Source of the DNA: Helicobacter pylori
GTDB taxonomy: Bacteria > Campylobacterota > Campylobacteria > Campylobacterales > Helicobacteraceae
Assembly: GCF_900120335.1 (NCBI RefSeq)
Contig: NZ_LT635477.1
Coordinates: 992,001 to 1,056,000, forward strand
Length of the DNA stretch: 64,000 nucleotides
Reading direction: 5' to 3'
The position numbers and the translations under genes were made by a program. Positions within the stretch are counted from its first letter, which is position 1. Each line of letters starts with the position of its first letter. Below the pieces are notes generated by a model. It was not told the DNA's origin, did not search any database, and was given only the letters and a program-made list of their open reading frames with translations. This document shows, one piece after another, positions 26,759-35,703 of the stretch.

Positions 26759-28111
26759 TTACTTGTTAGAATGCTTGCTAAAATACCAGCGCGTTTCCGA
26801 AGAAACCACCTTATGCAACAAAATCAACGCGATCAAATTAGGGATAGTCATAAGCCCGTTAGAAAGATCCGCTAAATTCCACACAAAATCAATTTTAGCC
26901 ATAGCCCCCACCATCACACTCGCTAAAAAGATCAAGCGGTAATATTTCACTTTTTTTTCACCAAAGGCGTATTCAGCGCATTTTTCCCCATAATAAGCCC
27001 AACCAATGATCGTAGAGTAAGCAAAAAAGATCATGGTTGTAAAAATCACCACCGTCCCTAATGAGCCTAGAAAATATTCCGTGCTTTTTAGAGTGAGCAA
27101 ATTAGCGCTCAATTTCTCCCCATTAGGGAGCAAGGTGTTGTATTCTGGCGCCATTAAAATCACGCTCGCCGTCGCCGAACACACCACTAAAGTCACGATA
27201 AAAGTTTGGAGCATGGACACTAGGGCTTGGCGCACCGGGTGGTGTGTTTGAGCGCTTGCGGCAATAATGGCTGAGCTCCCTAACCCCGCTTCATTAGAAT
27301 ACAACCCCCTAGCCACGCCCGTTTTTATCATTGTCGCTACCAACGCGCCGCTCGCTCCGCCCACAACGGGTTTAGGGTTAAAGGCTTCTTCAAAAATGAG
27401 TTTGATCGCTTGAACGGCTAAATCAAAATGGCTAACAATAATATAAATAATAGCGATCAAATATAAAAGCACCATGACAGGAGCTAAGTAAGAAGTGAAT
27501 TTACCAATGGATTTGATCCCCCCTATGACAATAACAGCGGTTAAAAGGGTGAGCAATAAGCCTGAAACCCAAGTGGGCAAGTTCGCTTGTTCGCTTAAAA
27601 TGGAAGAAACCGCATTAGATTGCGTCATGTTACCGGTGCCAATGCTCGCAATAATCGTAAAAATCGCAAACGCCATGGCGAGTTTGGGCATGTTAAGGCC
27701 GTTTTTGATGTAATACATGGGCCCTCCGTTGTATCCAAACGCCCCTTTTTCCCTGTATTTCACCGCTAAAATCCCCTCAGAATACTTAGTCGCCATGCCA
27801 ACAAGCCCAGTAACCCACATCCAAAACACCGCTCCTGGCCCTGCGATGCTGATAGCGGTCGCTACGCCTACGATACTCCCAATGCCTACAGTCGCTCCTA
27901 AAGAAAGCATGAGAGCGGAAAATTGCGAAATATCGCCCTTAGATTGGGACTCTTTATCAAAAAGGATTTTGATCGCATAAAAGATTTTACTGAATTGCAG
28001 ACCCCTAAGATAGAAGGTTAAAAACAAGCCGGTGCCTACTAATAAAATTTGCATGGGAATCCCCCACACCAAATTAGATAATAAACGCACCACCGAATCA
28101 ATCGTCTCCAT
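26759..28111 (-). CDS. dagA: Sodium:alanine/glycine symporter (AGCS family)
   Basis: A 450-residue AGCS transporter with about 10-11 membrane helices; family motifs include YSEGILAVKYREKGAFGYNGGPMYY and GLGSSAIIAASAQT. It imports alanine or glycine (D- and L-forms in relatives) with Na+. GAGGAG precedes the ATG. It lies between dadA and alr on the same strand, forming a D-alanine uptake and use cassette. By position HP0942. Confidence 0.92.
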   Translation of the reverse strand: METIDSVVRLLSNLVWGIPMQILLVGTGLFLTFYLRGLQFSKIFYAIKILFDKESQSKGDISQFSALMLSLGATVGIGSIVGVATAISIAGPGAVFWMWVTGLVGMATKYSEGILAVKYREKGAFGYNGGPMYYIKNGLNMPKLAMAFAIFTIIASIGTGNMTQSNAVSSILSEQANLPTWVSGLLLTLLTAVIVIGGIKSIGKFTSYLAPVMVLLYLIAIIYIIVSHFDLAVQAIKLIFEEAFNPKPVVGGASGALVATMIKTGVARGLYSNEAGLGSSAIIAASAQTHHPVRQALVSMLQTFIVTLVVCSATASVILMAPEYNTLLPNGEKLSANLLTLKSTEYFLGSLGTVVIFTTMIFFAYSTIIGWAYYGEKCAEYAFGEKKVKYYRLIFLASVMVGAMAKIDFVWNLADLSNGLMTIPNLIALILLHKVVSSETRWYFSKHSNK

Positions 28112-28151
28112 AAAAACTCCTCAATAAACTAGGGTTTAAAAAAGAAATTCC

Positions 28152-29384
28152 TTAATCCCTAAAAAATGCAGAAAAAAGCATAATATCGGCATTTTTTTCA
28201 TTCGCTCCATCTTGGCTCAAATTGGCGATGATTTTACCAATGGCCGGGCCAAAAGTGATGCCAAGCCACCCCAATCCTGTCGCATGGATTAAGTTTTTAT
28301 AGCGTTTGTCATAGCCCAAATAAGGAATATCATTAGGGGTTAAGGGCCTGAAACCGCACCATTCTGTGGCGTCTTTCATTTCAAAAGGCTGCGTGAAAGC
28401 GGCTAAATTCTTTTTCATGTTAGCGATTTGCTCTTTGTCAATGAGAGCGTTGTTGGTGTTTAATTCTAATTTAGAAGTGATCCTTACAGTGTCTCTTCGT
28501 GGGGTCATTGCCATGAAAATATCCGCAAATAAGGAAGAGGTTTTGGGCTTCAATTCTTCAGGCATTTTAAAGGTGATGCTATAGCCTTTAGCCCCCATCA
28601 TTAAAAAATCGTTCTTGGTTTTTTTAATGAGAGTGGGGTTAGCCCCAGTGGTTAGAATGATTGTTTCTGCTTGGATTTTTTCCTTATGCGTGATAACGCC
28701 CTCGATAAGGTTGTTTTTAAACTCAAAATCAACCACTTCTTCATTATAGAGGAACTCCACGCCCACATTTTGTAGATATTCTTGTAAAGAGCGCACCACT
28801 TCGCCCGGATCCACATGCGCGTTTTCAGTTAAAAGCACGCTCCCGCAGATATTGTCATTAGCGATAGGCATGTATTCTTTGGTTTCTTTCACATTTAAAA
28901 TCTTATAAGCGCCGCTGTTATCGCAAGTTTTAAGCTTTTTTTCAAAATTTTCTTTTAAGGTGTAGATCATCAACAACCCATCTTCTTTATACCAAAAATC
29001 CATGCCGTCTTCTAGCATTTGATGATACATATCAATACTCAGCCACCCGTAGCGTTCAAACAACGCCATGGTGCGGTGCGTGGACTTAGCGTTCGCGCTT
29101 GTCATAAACTTTAAAATCCATTGATAGAGCTTTAAATTAAGCCCAAAGTGGAATTTTAAAGGGGCTTGGTTTTTGAGCATGAGCTTTAGGGTGTCTAACA
29201 CCACACCCGGGCATGAGAGCGGGGCTTTTTTAAACGCAGAAATAAGCCCGGCATTCCCAAAAGAAGTGCCGTTTGCGCCATCGCTTTTTTCAATCACGCA
29301 AACCTTATGCCCTAACTTGTGCATAGAATACGCACAAGAAAGCCCTACAATCCCACCGCCGATTACCACGACTTCTTTTTTCAT
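28152..29384 (-). CDS. dadA: D-amino acid dehydrogenase (FAD)
   Basis: A 410-residue FAD oxidoreductase: dinucleotide motif VIGGGIVGLSCAYSMHKLG at the N-terminus, GTSFGNAGLIS, and C-terminal GLGWLGITFGPAIGKIIANL. DadA oxidises D-alanine to pyruvate and ammonia at the membrane, passing electrons to the respiratory chain. The neighbours dagA, alr and ridA support D-alanine catabolism. By position HP0943. Confidence 0.92.
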   Translation of the reverse strand: MKKEVVVIGGGIVGLSCAYSMHKLGHKVCVIEKSDGANGTSFGNAGLISAFKKAPLSCPGVVLDTLKLMLKNQAPLKFHFGLNLKLYQWILKFMTSANAKSTHRTMALFERYGWLSIDMYHQMLEDGMDFWYKEDGLLMIYTLKENFEKKLKTCDNSGAYKILNVKETKEYMPIANDNICGSVLLTENAHVDPGEVVRSLQEYLQNVGVEFLYNEEVVDFEFKNNLIEGVITHKEKIQAETIILTTGANPTLIKKTKNDFLMMGAKGYSITFKMPEELKPKTSSLFADIFMAMTPRRDTVRITSKLELNTNNALIDKEQIANMKKNLAAFTQPFEMKDATEWCGFRPLTPNDIPYLGYDKRYKNLIHATGLGWLGITFGPAIGKIIANLSQDGANEKNADIMLFSAFFRD

Positions 29385-29406
29385 GCTGATAGTCCCTTTA
29401 ATAAGA

Positions 29407-29784
29407 TCACTTAATGGCTATCGCTTCAATTTCTACTAAAGCGTCTTTAGGCAGTTTGGCCACTTGAAAAGTCGCTCTAGCCGGATAAGGCTCTTTAAAA
29501 TAACTCCCATAAATTCCATTCACCACAGCAAAATCGTCTAAACTTTTCAATAAAATAGTCGTTTTAACCACACTATCCATCCCTAACCCTGCTTCTTTTA
29601 AAATCGCTTTGATATTTTCCATTGACTGCGTGGTTTGAGAATGAATGTCCGTGCCTTTAAATTCGCCGGTGCTCGCGTCAATGCCTAATTGCCCAGAGAC
29701 AAAAACAAGATCGTTAGTGGCGATAGCTTGAGAGTAAGGGCCTATAGCCTTTGGGGCTAGCGTTGAATGGATGACTTCTTTCAT
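29407..29784 (-). CDS. ridA: RidA family enamine/imine deaminase
   Basis: A 125-residue YjgF/RidA protein with GPYSQAI, SGQLGID and the catalytic Arg in [12 protein letters not shown]. RidA hydrolyses reactive enamine/imine intermediates. Placed 22 bases upstream of dadA, it probably clears 2-iminopropionate released during D-alanine oxidation. It is the first gene of the ridA-dadA-dagA-alr unit; a CATAAT-like -10 lies about 45 bases upstream. Confidence 0.93.
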   Translation of the reverse strand: MKEVIHSTLAPKAIGPYSQAIATNDLVFVSGQLGIDASTGEFKGTDIHSQTTQSMENIKAILKEAGLGMDSVVKTTILLKSLDDFAVVNGIYGSYFKEPYPARATFQVAKLPKDALVEIEAIAIK

Positions 29785-30098
29785 GATTGAAACTCCTATG
29801 ATTATGTGTTATGTCAGCTATTATTATGCAATCAAATTAAAAAGAAATAAAAAACGAACGCAAAACGCCATGAATTTTCATCTTATTATAAGGTATTGTA
29901 TATTTTTTACCCATATTTAGAAACTCTTGAACGGGTTTTGTTTGAATGGAAACTCAAAACATTATTGTTCATTTTTTAAATAAAAGGGATTTTGGCTGTT
30001 TTGATTGATTTTAAAATCAGTTTTGAAATTTTTCATAAGCCCTTGACTTTTATTATTGAGTTTAGATACAATAACAATCGTCTTTTTGAATAAAGAGC
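29785..30098. other. Gene-free stretch with divergent promoters
   Basis: This 314-base AT-rich stretch carries the upstream region of the minus-strand ridA operon (CATAAT-like box near 29825) and the promoter of the plus-strand tRNA cluster. I see no further gene in it. Confidence 0.6.
30043..30072 (+). promoter_or_regulatory. Strong sigma-70-type promoter of the tRNA cluster
   Basis: TTGACT (30043-30048) and TACAAT (30067-30072) separated by 18 bases, predicting a start near 30079, about 20 bases before the first tRNA. A recognisable -35 box is unusual among promoters of this genome and fits a stable-RNA operon. Confidence 0.65.
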
Positions 30099-30173
30099 GC
30101 GGGAATAGCTCAGTGGTAGAGCACGACCTTGCCAAGGTCGGGGCCGCGGGTTCGATCCCCGTTTCCCGCTCCA
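30099..30173 (+). tRNA. tRNA-Gly (GCC)
   Basis: 75-nt cloverleaf with encoded CCA; 7-bp acceptor stem GCGGGAA/TTCCCGC, anticodon GCC at 30131-30133, and T-loop GGTTCGATCCC. Confidence 0.97.
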
Positions 30174-30214
30174 TATTTTGATTTAACTTCTAGAGCATGG
30201 TTTCTATTTAGTTT

Positions 30215-30301
30215 GCCCAGGTGGTGGAATTGGTAGACACAAGGGACTTAAAATCCCTCGGTAGCAATACCGTGCCGGTTCAAGTCCGGCTTTGGGCACC
30301 A
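30215..30301 (+). tRNA. tRNA-Leu (TAA)
   Basis: 87-nt class II tRNA with long variable arm and encoded CCA; acceptor stem GCCCAGG-type, anticodon TAA at 30249-30251. Confidence 0.97.
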
Positions 30302-30354
30302 TTTTTGAGTGCGATTTGATTTTATTTTTTGAATACGCTAGTGTTAAAATTTAA

Positions 30355-30429
30355 GGCGACATAGCCAAGTGGTAAGGCATGAGTCTGCAAAACTTTGATC
30401 CCCCGGTTCGAATCCGGGTGTCGCCTCCA
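30355..30429 (+). tRNA. tRNA-Cys (GCA)
   Basis: 75-nt tRNA with encoded CCA; acceptor GGCGACA/TGTCGCC, anticodon GCA at 30387-30389. Confidence 0.97.
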
Positions 30430-30478
30430 TTTATTGTAGTCATTTAGGGACTTTTGCAAGGGACTTTTATGAAAATAG

Positions 30479-30566
30479 CGGGAGATGGCTGAGTGGTTGA
30501 AAGCGGCGGTCTTGAAAACCGTTGAGGGTCATACCTCCGGGGGTTCGAATCCCTCTCTCCCGGCCA
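30479..30566 (+). tRNA. tRNA-Ser (TGA)
   Basis: 88-nt class II tRNA with long variable arm and encoded CCA; acceptor CGGGAGA/TCTCCCG, anticodon TGA at 30513-30515. The four tRNAs are 41-53 bases apart and probably one transcript. Confidence 0.97.
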
Positions 30567-30691
30567 CTTGATTGAAATCTTTTAAGCGATTGGTTTTGGC
30601 AAATTCATCTCTTCTTTTAACAAAGAATTTTGTGAATATTGATTGTCTCTTTTAATTGAAATTTAAAGATTGATTTAAAGGATTTTATTCG

Positions 30692-32173
30692 GTGGGATTG
30701 TCAGCATCAAGCCTTATTGTTCCTCTTATCGTTATTTTAATGGTGGTTTTCACTAAAAGAGTCGCGCTCTCGTTATTTACAGGCATTTTAGCGAGCGCTG
30801 TTTTAATGCATTCGTTGCACCTTTCCCAACTCGTAGAATATATTTATCATAAAATCACTTCCGTTTTTTACACTTATGAGCCAGAAAAGGGGCTTAATTT
30901 CAATCTTTCCAACCTCTATGTTTTTGGGTTTTTAATCTTTTTAGGCATCTTAAGCCAAGTGATTCTAAAATCCGGTAGCGTGCAGAACTTTGTCAAAAAA
31001 GCCAAAAAATACTCTAAAAACGCTAAAACCCCTGAATTTATCGCCTTTTTTTCAGGCATCATTATTTTTGTAGATGATTATTTTAACGCCTTAACCGTGG
31101 GGCAAATCTCAAAGTCTTTAAACGACGCTCATAACTCCACACGAGAGCGCTTGGCCTATATTATAGACTCCACTTCAGCGCCGGTGTGTTTATTGGTCCC
31201 TATTTCTAGCTGGGGGGCATATATCATGGGGATCATGAATAACGACAACTCGCCCCTATTAAAAGATAGTTTTTCGGTGCTTGTCCAAAGCTTGAGCAGT
31301 AATTATTATGCGATTTTTGCACTCATTGCGGTTTTTCTCACTATTTTATGGCAAATCAACCTCCCTAGCATGAGGAAGTATCAAAACATAGGCGTGAAGG
31401 ATTTTTATAGCGAGCAAGAAGAGGACTCTTCAAAGCTAGCCCCCTTAAGCTTGTTACCCCTTTCCATTTTATTATTGATCGTGTCCATTTCATCATTGAT
31501 TTTTTATACTGGAGCGATCTTAAAAAACACCGATGCGAGTTTTTCGCTCTTTTATGGAGGGCTGTTTTCGCTCATTGTCACTTATCTTTTGGCTTATCCA
31601 TTTTTAGAAAAAGGGAGTTTTTTAAAACTCATTATTGAAGGCTTTAAAAGTGTGGGGCCAGCGATACTGGTTTTAACGCTCGCTTGGGCTATTGGGCCTG
31701 TGATCAGAGACGACGCTCAAACGGGGCTTTATTTGGCGCAAGTGAGCAAGGGATTTTTAAATAGTGGGGGGGGCGTGTACATGCCTTTAATCTTTTTTTT
31801 AATTTCTGGGTTTATCGCCTTTTCTACCGGCACAAGCTGGGGGGCGTTTGCGATCATGTTGCCCATTGGAGCGGGCATGGCCAATGAAAGCGATATTATT
31901 TTGATTGTCTCAGCGATCCTTTCTGGGGCGGTTTATGGGGATCACACAAGCCCCATTTCTGACACGACTATATTATCAGCTACGGGGGCAGGGTGTTCGG
32001 TGCAAAGCCATTTCATCACGCAACTCCCTTATGCGACTATTGCGATGCTTTGCAGTGCGGTGAGTTTAGGGGTGGCAAGCTTTATGCATTCGCGCCCGCT
32101 CGCTCTTTTAGTCGGTATAGCTTTACTTGTGGGGGTGTTTTATCTTTTAAAAAGGTTTTATGGTGAAAACTAA
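30692..32173 (+). CDS. NhaC-family (Na+/H+ antiporter-like) membrane transporter
   Basis: A 493-residue membrane protein with about 11-12 helices; DDYFNALTVGQIS, SAPVCLLVPISSWGAY and GAVYGDHTSPISDTTILSATGAGC are the repeated Asp-containing signatures of the NhaC/YuiF antiporter superfamily. Expected role is Na+/H+ or amino-acid antiport at the inner membrane. Starts at GTG with AAAGGA upstream; the ATG alternatives are internal to TM1. A G8 tract at 31766-31773 codes for Gly residues near position 360, a potential slippage site. By position HP0946. Confidence 0.85.
   Translation: MGLSASSLIVPLIVILMVVFTKRVALSLFTGILASAVLMHSLHLSQLVEYIYHKITSVFYTYEPEKGLNFNLSNLYVFGFLIFLGILSQVILKSGSVQNFVKKAKKYSKNAKTPEFIAFFSGIIIFVDDYFNALTVGQISKSLNDAHNSTRERLAYIIDSTSAPVCLLVPISSWGAYIMGIMNNDNSPLLKDSFSVLVQSLSSNYYAIFALIAVFLTILWQINLPSMRKYQNIGVKDFYSEQEEDSSKLAPLSLLPLSILLLIVSISSLIFYTGAILKNTDASFSLFYGGLFSLIVTYLLAYPFLEKGSFLKLIIEGFKSVGPAILVLTLAWAIGPVIRDDAQTGLYLAQVSKGFLNSGGGVYMPLIFFLISGFIAFSTGTSWGAFAIMLPIGAGMANESDIILIVSAILSGAVYGDHTSPISDTTILSATGAGCSVQSHFITQLPYATIAMLCSAVSLGVASFMHSRPLALLVGIALLVGVFYLLKRFYGEN
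31766..31773 (+). repeat. G8 homopolymer inside the NhaC-like gene
   Basis: Eight consecutive G in the coding strand. One base gained or lost would truncate the transporter within its C-terminal third. In the current state the frame is open. Confidence 0.85.
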
Positions 32174-32438
32174 AAACTTAAATTGGACATTGACCTAAAA
32201 ATTTAAAAATCCCATTTTTTAAAATTAAAATAAGGTTTTAGCGATCCATGTTGGATTAAAAAAGAGTCTTATTTCATTATCAATCAATTAAAAAAAGTTA
32301 TTCAAAAATAACTATCAATTATAAAAATCTTCACAAACCTCTAAATCGTAACGCTTTTTAAAAAAATACATTTTTTTTAATTTTTTAATCAACCATTAAG
32401 GTGTTTTAAGTTAAATTTCTTTATCTGTTAAACACACG
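32174..32438. other. AT-rich gene-free stretch
   Basis: About 265 bases, very AT-rich with long A and T runs (for example T8 near 32371). Apart from the -10 box at its right edge I see no gene, strong hairpin or clear operator. Confidence 0.5.
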
Positions 32439-32444
32439 GATAAT
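32439..32444 (+). promoter_or_regulatory. Putative -10 box for the small exported protein gene
   Basis: GATAAT, predicting a start near 32451. AAGGA at about 32455 then precedes the ATG at 32465. This placement rules out the upstream ATG at 32443, which lies inside the box. Confidence 0.5.
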
Positions 32445-32464
32445 GTTATATCTAAGGAAAGAAA

Positions 32465-32859
32465 ATGGGGTTAGGACACTAATAAGTTTAGGGATTTTGT
32501 TAAGCGTTTTGAATGGCGATGATCTGAGATTGTATTCAAAACCTTTGGTCTATTCGGCTGGAAGTGGGATTATTGGGATTGATATTGACAAACGGACATT
32601 CTATAAACGAGCGTTCGCTTTCACGATGAAGTCGTTGTTTGGTGAAAACTTGCTTTTGTTTGTCAAATTGAAGCATTCTGCGTTGATGAGCAAACACATG
32701 AAAGAGCCTTTAGAAAACCGCCACCACCATTCTTTCGCTAAAAATTATGAAAAAGCGGTTAATGGTTGTCAAAAATATGTCCATATCAAATTACCTGAGG
32801 GCGCTCCTAGCAACTTCCAATCAGGCTCATACATGGCGACTATGGTGATGCGTTTTTAA
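32465..32859 (+). pseudogene. Small exported protein of unknown function, probably frameshifted at its start
   Basis: The long frame reads RTLISLGILLSVLNGDDLRLY..., a typical signal peptide, then about 105 residues ending YMATMVMRF. The only ATG with a good ribosome binding site (32465) is out of that frame and stops after five codons (TAA at 32480). Adding one A after TTA (MGLRTLISLG...) would join them. The frame can also be entered from an ATG at 32443, but that sits inside the -10 box. I do not recognise the protein; His-rich RHHHS and a single internal Cys are visible. Either inactivated by a one-base deletion or mis-sequenced. Confidence 0.5.
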
Positions 32860-32870
32860 AGCGTTATTTG

Positions 32871-32899
32871 GGGTATTCTTTAATACCCTTTTGTCTTTT
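32871..32899 (+). terminator. Rho-independent terminator
   Basis: Perfect stem GGGTATT (32871-32877) / AATACCC (32882-32888), loop CTTT, followed by TTTTGTCTTTT. It lies 12 bases after the small exported protein's stop. Confidence 0.8.
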
Positions 32900-33264
32900 A
32901 AAATATCATCTTTTAAAAGACGCAAATTTGTTCCTTTAGCCATTTTTTAAATCTTCTTAAAACTCTTTTCATCGTGTTGATTGAGCAAAGTATTTTCAAA
33001 ACATGGATAAAATCCATAGAAAATTTATAAACTTAAAAAGGTTCTGTTTTCATCAAAATGGGTTACTAAAACCTTTTATGGTGGTTATAGCGTATTTTTG
33101 GCTTTAGTTGTTTCTTTTTAAAGGATTAATCCCATCAGGGTTAAAGGATTAATCTCTTTCCTCTTATCATTTGGCGCTAAAAGCGATTTAATTAGCCCAT
33201 TCCTTGAATTTTTTGCAACCATCTATTTTTATCTGCCCTAAAAACATGAAACAAAACAAACCCT
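32900..33264. other. Gene-free stretch between a terminator and a convergent gene
   Basis: 365 bases with no supported gene. A 12-bp direct repeat (AAAGGATTAATC) occurs at about 33120 and 33144, and a short palindrome (CTTTTAAAAG) near 32931. Nothing else is evident. Confidence 0.5.
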
Positions 33265-34278
33265 CTACAAAAACGCTTCCAACTTATAGGCTTTTTTATG
33301 CTCTTGTTTCAAATCCATGTAGGCGTTTAAAAGCATGTATTCTTCAAAAGATAAAACCGCTAGATGCTCTTTAGCGAGATCATTCATTTCTAATTCTAAC
33401 AACACGAATAAAAAGGCTTTTTGCGCCTTATCGTCTTCTTGGCTTAAAATCTCAAAAAATTGGAACCATTGATCGGGAACAAGAAATTTTTGCGCTTTTT
33501 GCGCGAGCTTTAAATAATCGTCTTTGTCATAACCCACCTTTTTGCAAAGCTCTGAAATTTTTAAAGTGTCTGTGTTTAAAGATTTTTCAAAAAAGGCTTT
33601 TAAAAAAGCTTTCACGCACTCTTTATCCAAATCCTCTTGCATCGCATTCACAGCCTTTAAAACCTCTTTTTTGCTGCCTTTTTGGGCGATTTCTATAAAA
33701 GCGTAGCGGCGTAATTCCAAAGGGATTTGCGCGTTTGTTAAAACTTCAAAGGCGTTTTTCAAATCGTTATGAATGAAAGCTTTCAAGCGTTTAGAAAAAT
33801 AAGCATGCTCATAAGCTAGGGAATGTTTAGCGTGATCTTTAGGCTCAAGGGTGTTATTTTCTATATTGTGGTAATGTTTAAAAAGGTTATCCACTTTTTC
33901 GCACCCGCTATTTGGCGTGTTTAAATCAGCTTTCAAATCATAGCGGGCTAAGATTTGAGAGAGATTTTTAGCGAGATCGCTTTTAAATTTTGTTTTTAAA
34001 AAAGTCTTTTGGGTATCTTGGGATAGGATTTGTTTGAGCAATTTGTCAAAATCCTTTTTTTCATGGTATAAGCGGATTTTATAGCTGAGATTGTGCTTGA
34101 ATAAAAAAACCCATGAAAAAAAAGCGAACATGCCCAAAACGCCCATAAGCCATACCGCAATGGGGAGGTTAAAGCTATAGCTCCCTAAATTGAAAGCGTA
34201 AGCTTGCGGATCAATACTATAAACAAACACGCCAAAACCCACAATAAACAAAAATGTAAAGATAATGTAAAAACGCAT
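33265..34278 (-). CDS. Membrane-anchored helical protein of unknown function
   Basis: A 337-residue protein with two N-terminal membrane segments (about 4-21 and 38-60, separated by a short loop), then a long cytoplasmic region rich in Lys, Leu and Ala that looks all-helical, possibly of repeat type. The two-helix N-terminus resembles LapA-type membrane anchors. I cannot assign a function. It lies nine bases downstream of rlmH on the same strand and probably belongs to the accD-rlmH unit. By position HP0948. Confidence 0.7.
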   Translation of the reverse strand: MRFYIIFTFLFIVGFGVFVYSIDPQAYAFNLGSYSFNLPIAVWLMGVLGMFAFFSWVFLFKHNLSYKIRLYHEKKDFDKLLKQILSQDTQKTFLKTKFKSDLAKNLSQILARYDLKADLNTPNSGCEKVDNLFKHYHNIENNTLEPKDHAKHSLAYEHAYFSKRLKAFIHNDLKNAFEVLTNAQIPLELRRYAFIEIAQKGSKKEVLKAVNAMQEDLDKECVKAFLKAFFEKSLNTDTLKISELCKKVGYDKDDYLKLAQKAQKFLVPDQWFQFFEILSQEDDKAQKAFLFVLLELEMNDLAKEHLAVLSFEEYMLLNAYMDLKQEHKKAYKLEAFL

Positions 34279-34287
34279 GCACGCCTC

Positions 34288-34743
34288 CTATTTATGGTAT
34301 GGATGCTTAAAAATAATGCTCAAAGCCCTATAAATTTGCTCGCATAAGACAATTTTAGCCACTTCATGGCTAAAAGTCATCTCGCTCAAACTCCAAGCTT
34401 GACAATCCTTTAAAAACTTTTCTTCAAACCCATACGCTCCAGCGATAAAAAAATTAATATTAAGATGATTTTCTAACATTTTACTAAACGCAAAGCTGTC
34501 GCCCCTTTGAGCTTTAGGGTGTAAGGCAATATTTTTTGCCTTAGGGTTTAAATACGGCTCAAAGGCTAGAGAGTAGCTTTTTTGAACCAGTTCTTTAGAA
34601 ACTTTTTGAGCGTTGGCGGTATTTTTAGGGAATAAATCCACTAATTCCAACTCGCAATCAAATCGCTTGCATTGCTTTTGATAACTTTTCACCAAATCTA
34701 GGGGCGAATTTTTAGCGATAGAATACACCACGCAACGCATCAA
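34288..34743 (-). CDS. rlmH: 23S rRNA pseudouridine-1915 N3-methyltransferase RlmH
   Basis: A 151-residue SPOUT methyltransferase. Visible family features are the FFIAGAYGF SAM-binding loop, SLSEMTFSHEVAKIVLCEQIYRA and the terminal YHK. RlmH methylates pseudouridine 1915 of 23S rRNA in assembled ribosomes. It starts 11 bases after the accD stop. Confidence 0.88.
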   Translation of the reverse strand: MMRCVVYSIAKNSPLDLVKSYQKQCKRFDCELELVDLFPKNTANAQKVSKELVQKSYSLAFEPYLNPKAKNIALHPKAQRGDSFAFSKMLENHLNINFFIAGAYGFEEKFLKDCQAWSLSEMTFSHEVAKIVLCEQIYRALSIIFKHPYHK

Positions 34744-34753
34744 TCTTAAAACT

Positions 34754-35623
34754 TTAAAAAATCTTTGAAGTCTTATGCGTCATCATAGCGATGAGATCGC
34801 TCAAAGTCTTCTTCAAATCCTTCCTATGCACAATCATATCAATCAAGCCATGCTCCAATAAAAATTCCGCTGTTTGAAAGCCCTCAGGCAAATCCGCCCC
34901 TATGGTTTGTTTAATCACCCTAGGCCCTGCAAAACCTATCATCGCCCCTGGCTCTGCGATAATGAGATCCCCTAAAAAAGCAAAAGACGCGCTAACGCCC
35001 CCATAAGTGGGATCGCTTAAGAGCGAAATGAAAGGGAGTTTGGCCTCACTCAATCGGTTCAAAGCCGCGCTCGTTTTAGCCATTTGCATGAGCGAATAAG
35101 TGGATTCTTGCATCCTAGCCCCCCCACTCGCTGAAACGATCAACAACGCTTCTTTTTTGGCGACCGCGCGATTGATCGCTCTTACGATCTTTTCGCCTTC
35201 CACAGAGCCTAAACTCCCCCCCATAAAGCTAAAATCAAACACCACGATCTGCAAAGGCATGCGGTTGATTTTAGCCTCACCGCTGATCACTGAGCTTGGG
35301 CGGTTAGTCCTTTTTTCGTATTTTTTAATGCGTTGCTTATAGCTCTCTTTATCCACGAAATTCAAAGGATCATTAGGCCGTAAGTGCTTGTCAAACTCTT
35401 CAAAACTCCCCACATCGCATAAAAATTCAATCCTTTCAGTCGCGTTCATGCGGAAATGGTAATGGCATTTCAAGCACACGCTGTATTTGCCAAACACTTC
35501 TTTATAATACATTAACGCATAACATTTAGGGCATTTCACCCAATGGCTTGGCTGTTCTTCCTTACTTGGTGTTGTCCGCAATTTATTGATCTTAAAATTT
35601 TTAAAGAAATCTGCAAATCCCAT
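34754..35623 (-). CDS. accD: Acetyl-CoA carboxylase carboxyltransferase subunit beta
   Basis: A 289-residue AccD: N-terminal four-cysteine zinc ribbon (CPKC...CLKC), then the carboxyltransferase crotonase-fold domain with SASGGARMQES and SDPTYGGVSASFA. With AccA it transfers carboxyl groups from biotin to acetyl-CoA, the committed step of fatty-acid synthesis. It is divergent from recO. The biotin pathway gene bioA is also in the window. Confidence 0.95.
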   Translation of the reverse strand: MGFADFFKNFKINKLRTTPSKEEQPSHWVKCPKCYALMYYKEVFGKYSVCLKCHYHFRMNATERIEFLCDVGSFEEFDKHLRPNDPLNFVDKESYKQRIKKYEKRTNRPSSVISGEAKINRMPLQIVVFDFSFMGGSLGSVEGEKIVRAINRAVAKKEALLIVSASGGARMQESTYSLMQMAKTSAALNRLSEAKLPFISLLSDPTYGGVSASFAFLGDLIIAEPGAMIGFAGPRVIKQTIGADLPEGFQTAEFLLEHGLIDMIVHRKDLKKTLSDLIAMMTHKTSKIF

Positions 35624-35672
35624 GTTTTTCCTTAATTTTGCAGTTTTATTAGGATTGTATCCAAGTTTTGCT

Positions 35673-35678
35673 TATAAT
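35673..35678 (+). promoter_or_regulatory. Putative -10 box for recO
   Basis: TATAAT 25 bases before the ATG at 35704; AAGAG between them can act as ribosome binding site. Confidence 0.55.
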
Positions 35679-35703
35679 AAACCAAATTAGTTTAAGAGTA
35701 GTG

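Noticed and set aside
29962..30174. Minus-strand ORF of 70 codons
   Set aside because: It runs through the antisense of tRNA-Gly; no codon or start support.
32300..32330. Fur-box-like AT-rich sequence
   Set aside because: Only a partial match to the TAATAATnATTATTA-type consensus; expected by chance in such AT-rich DNA.
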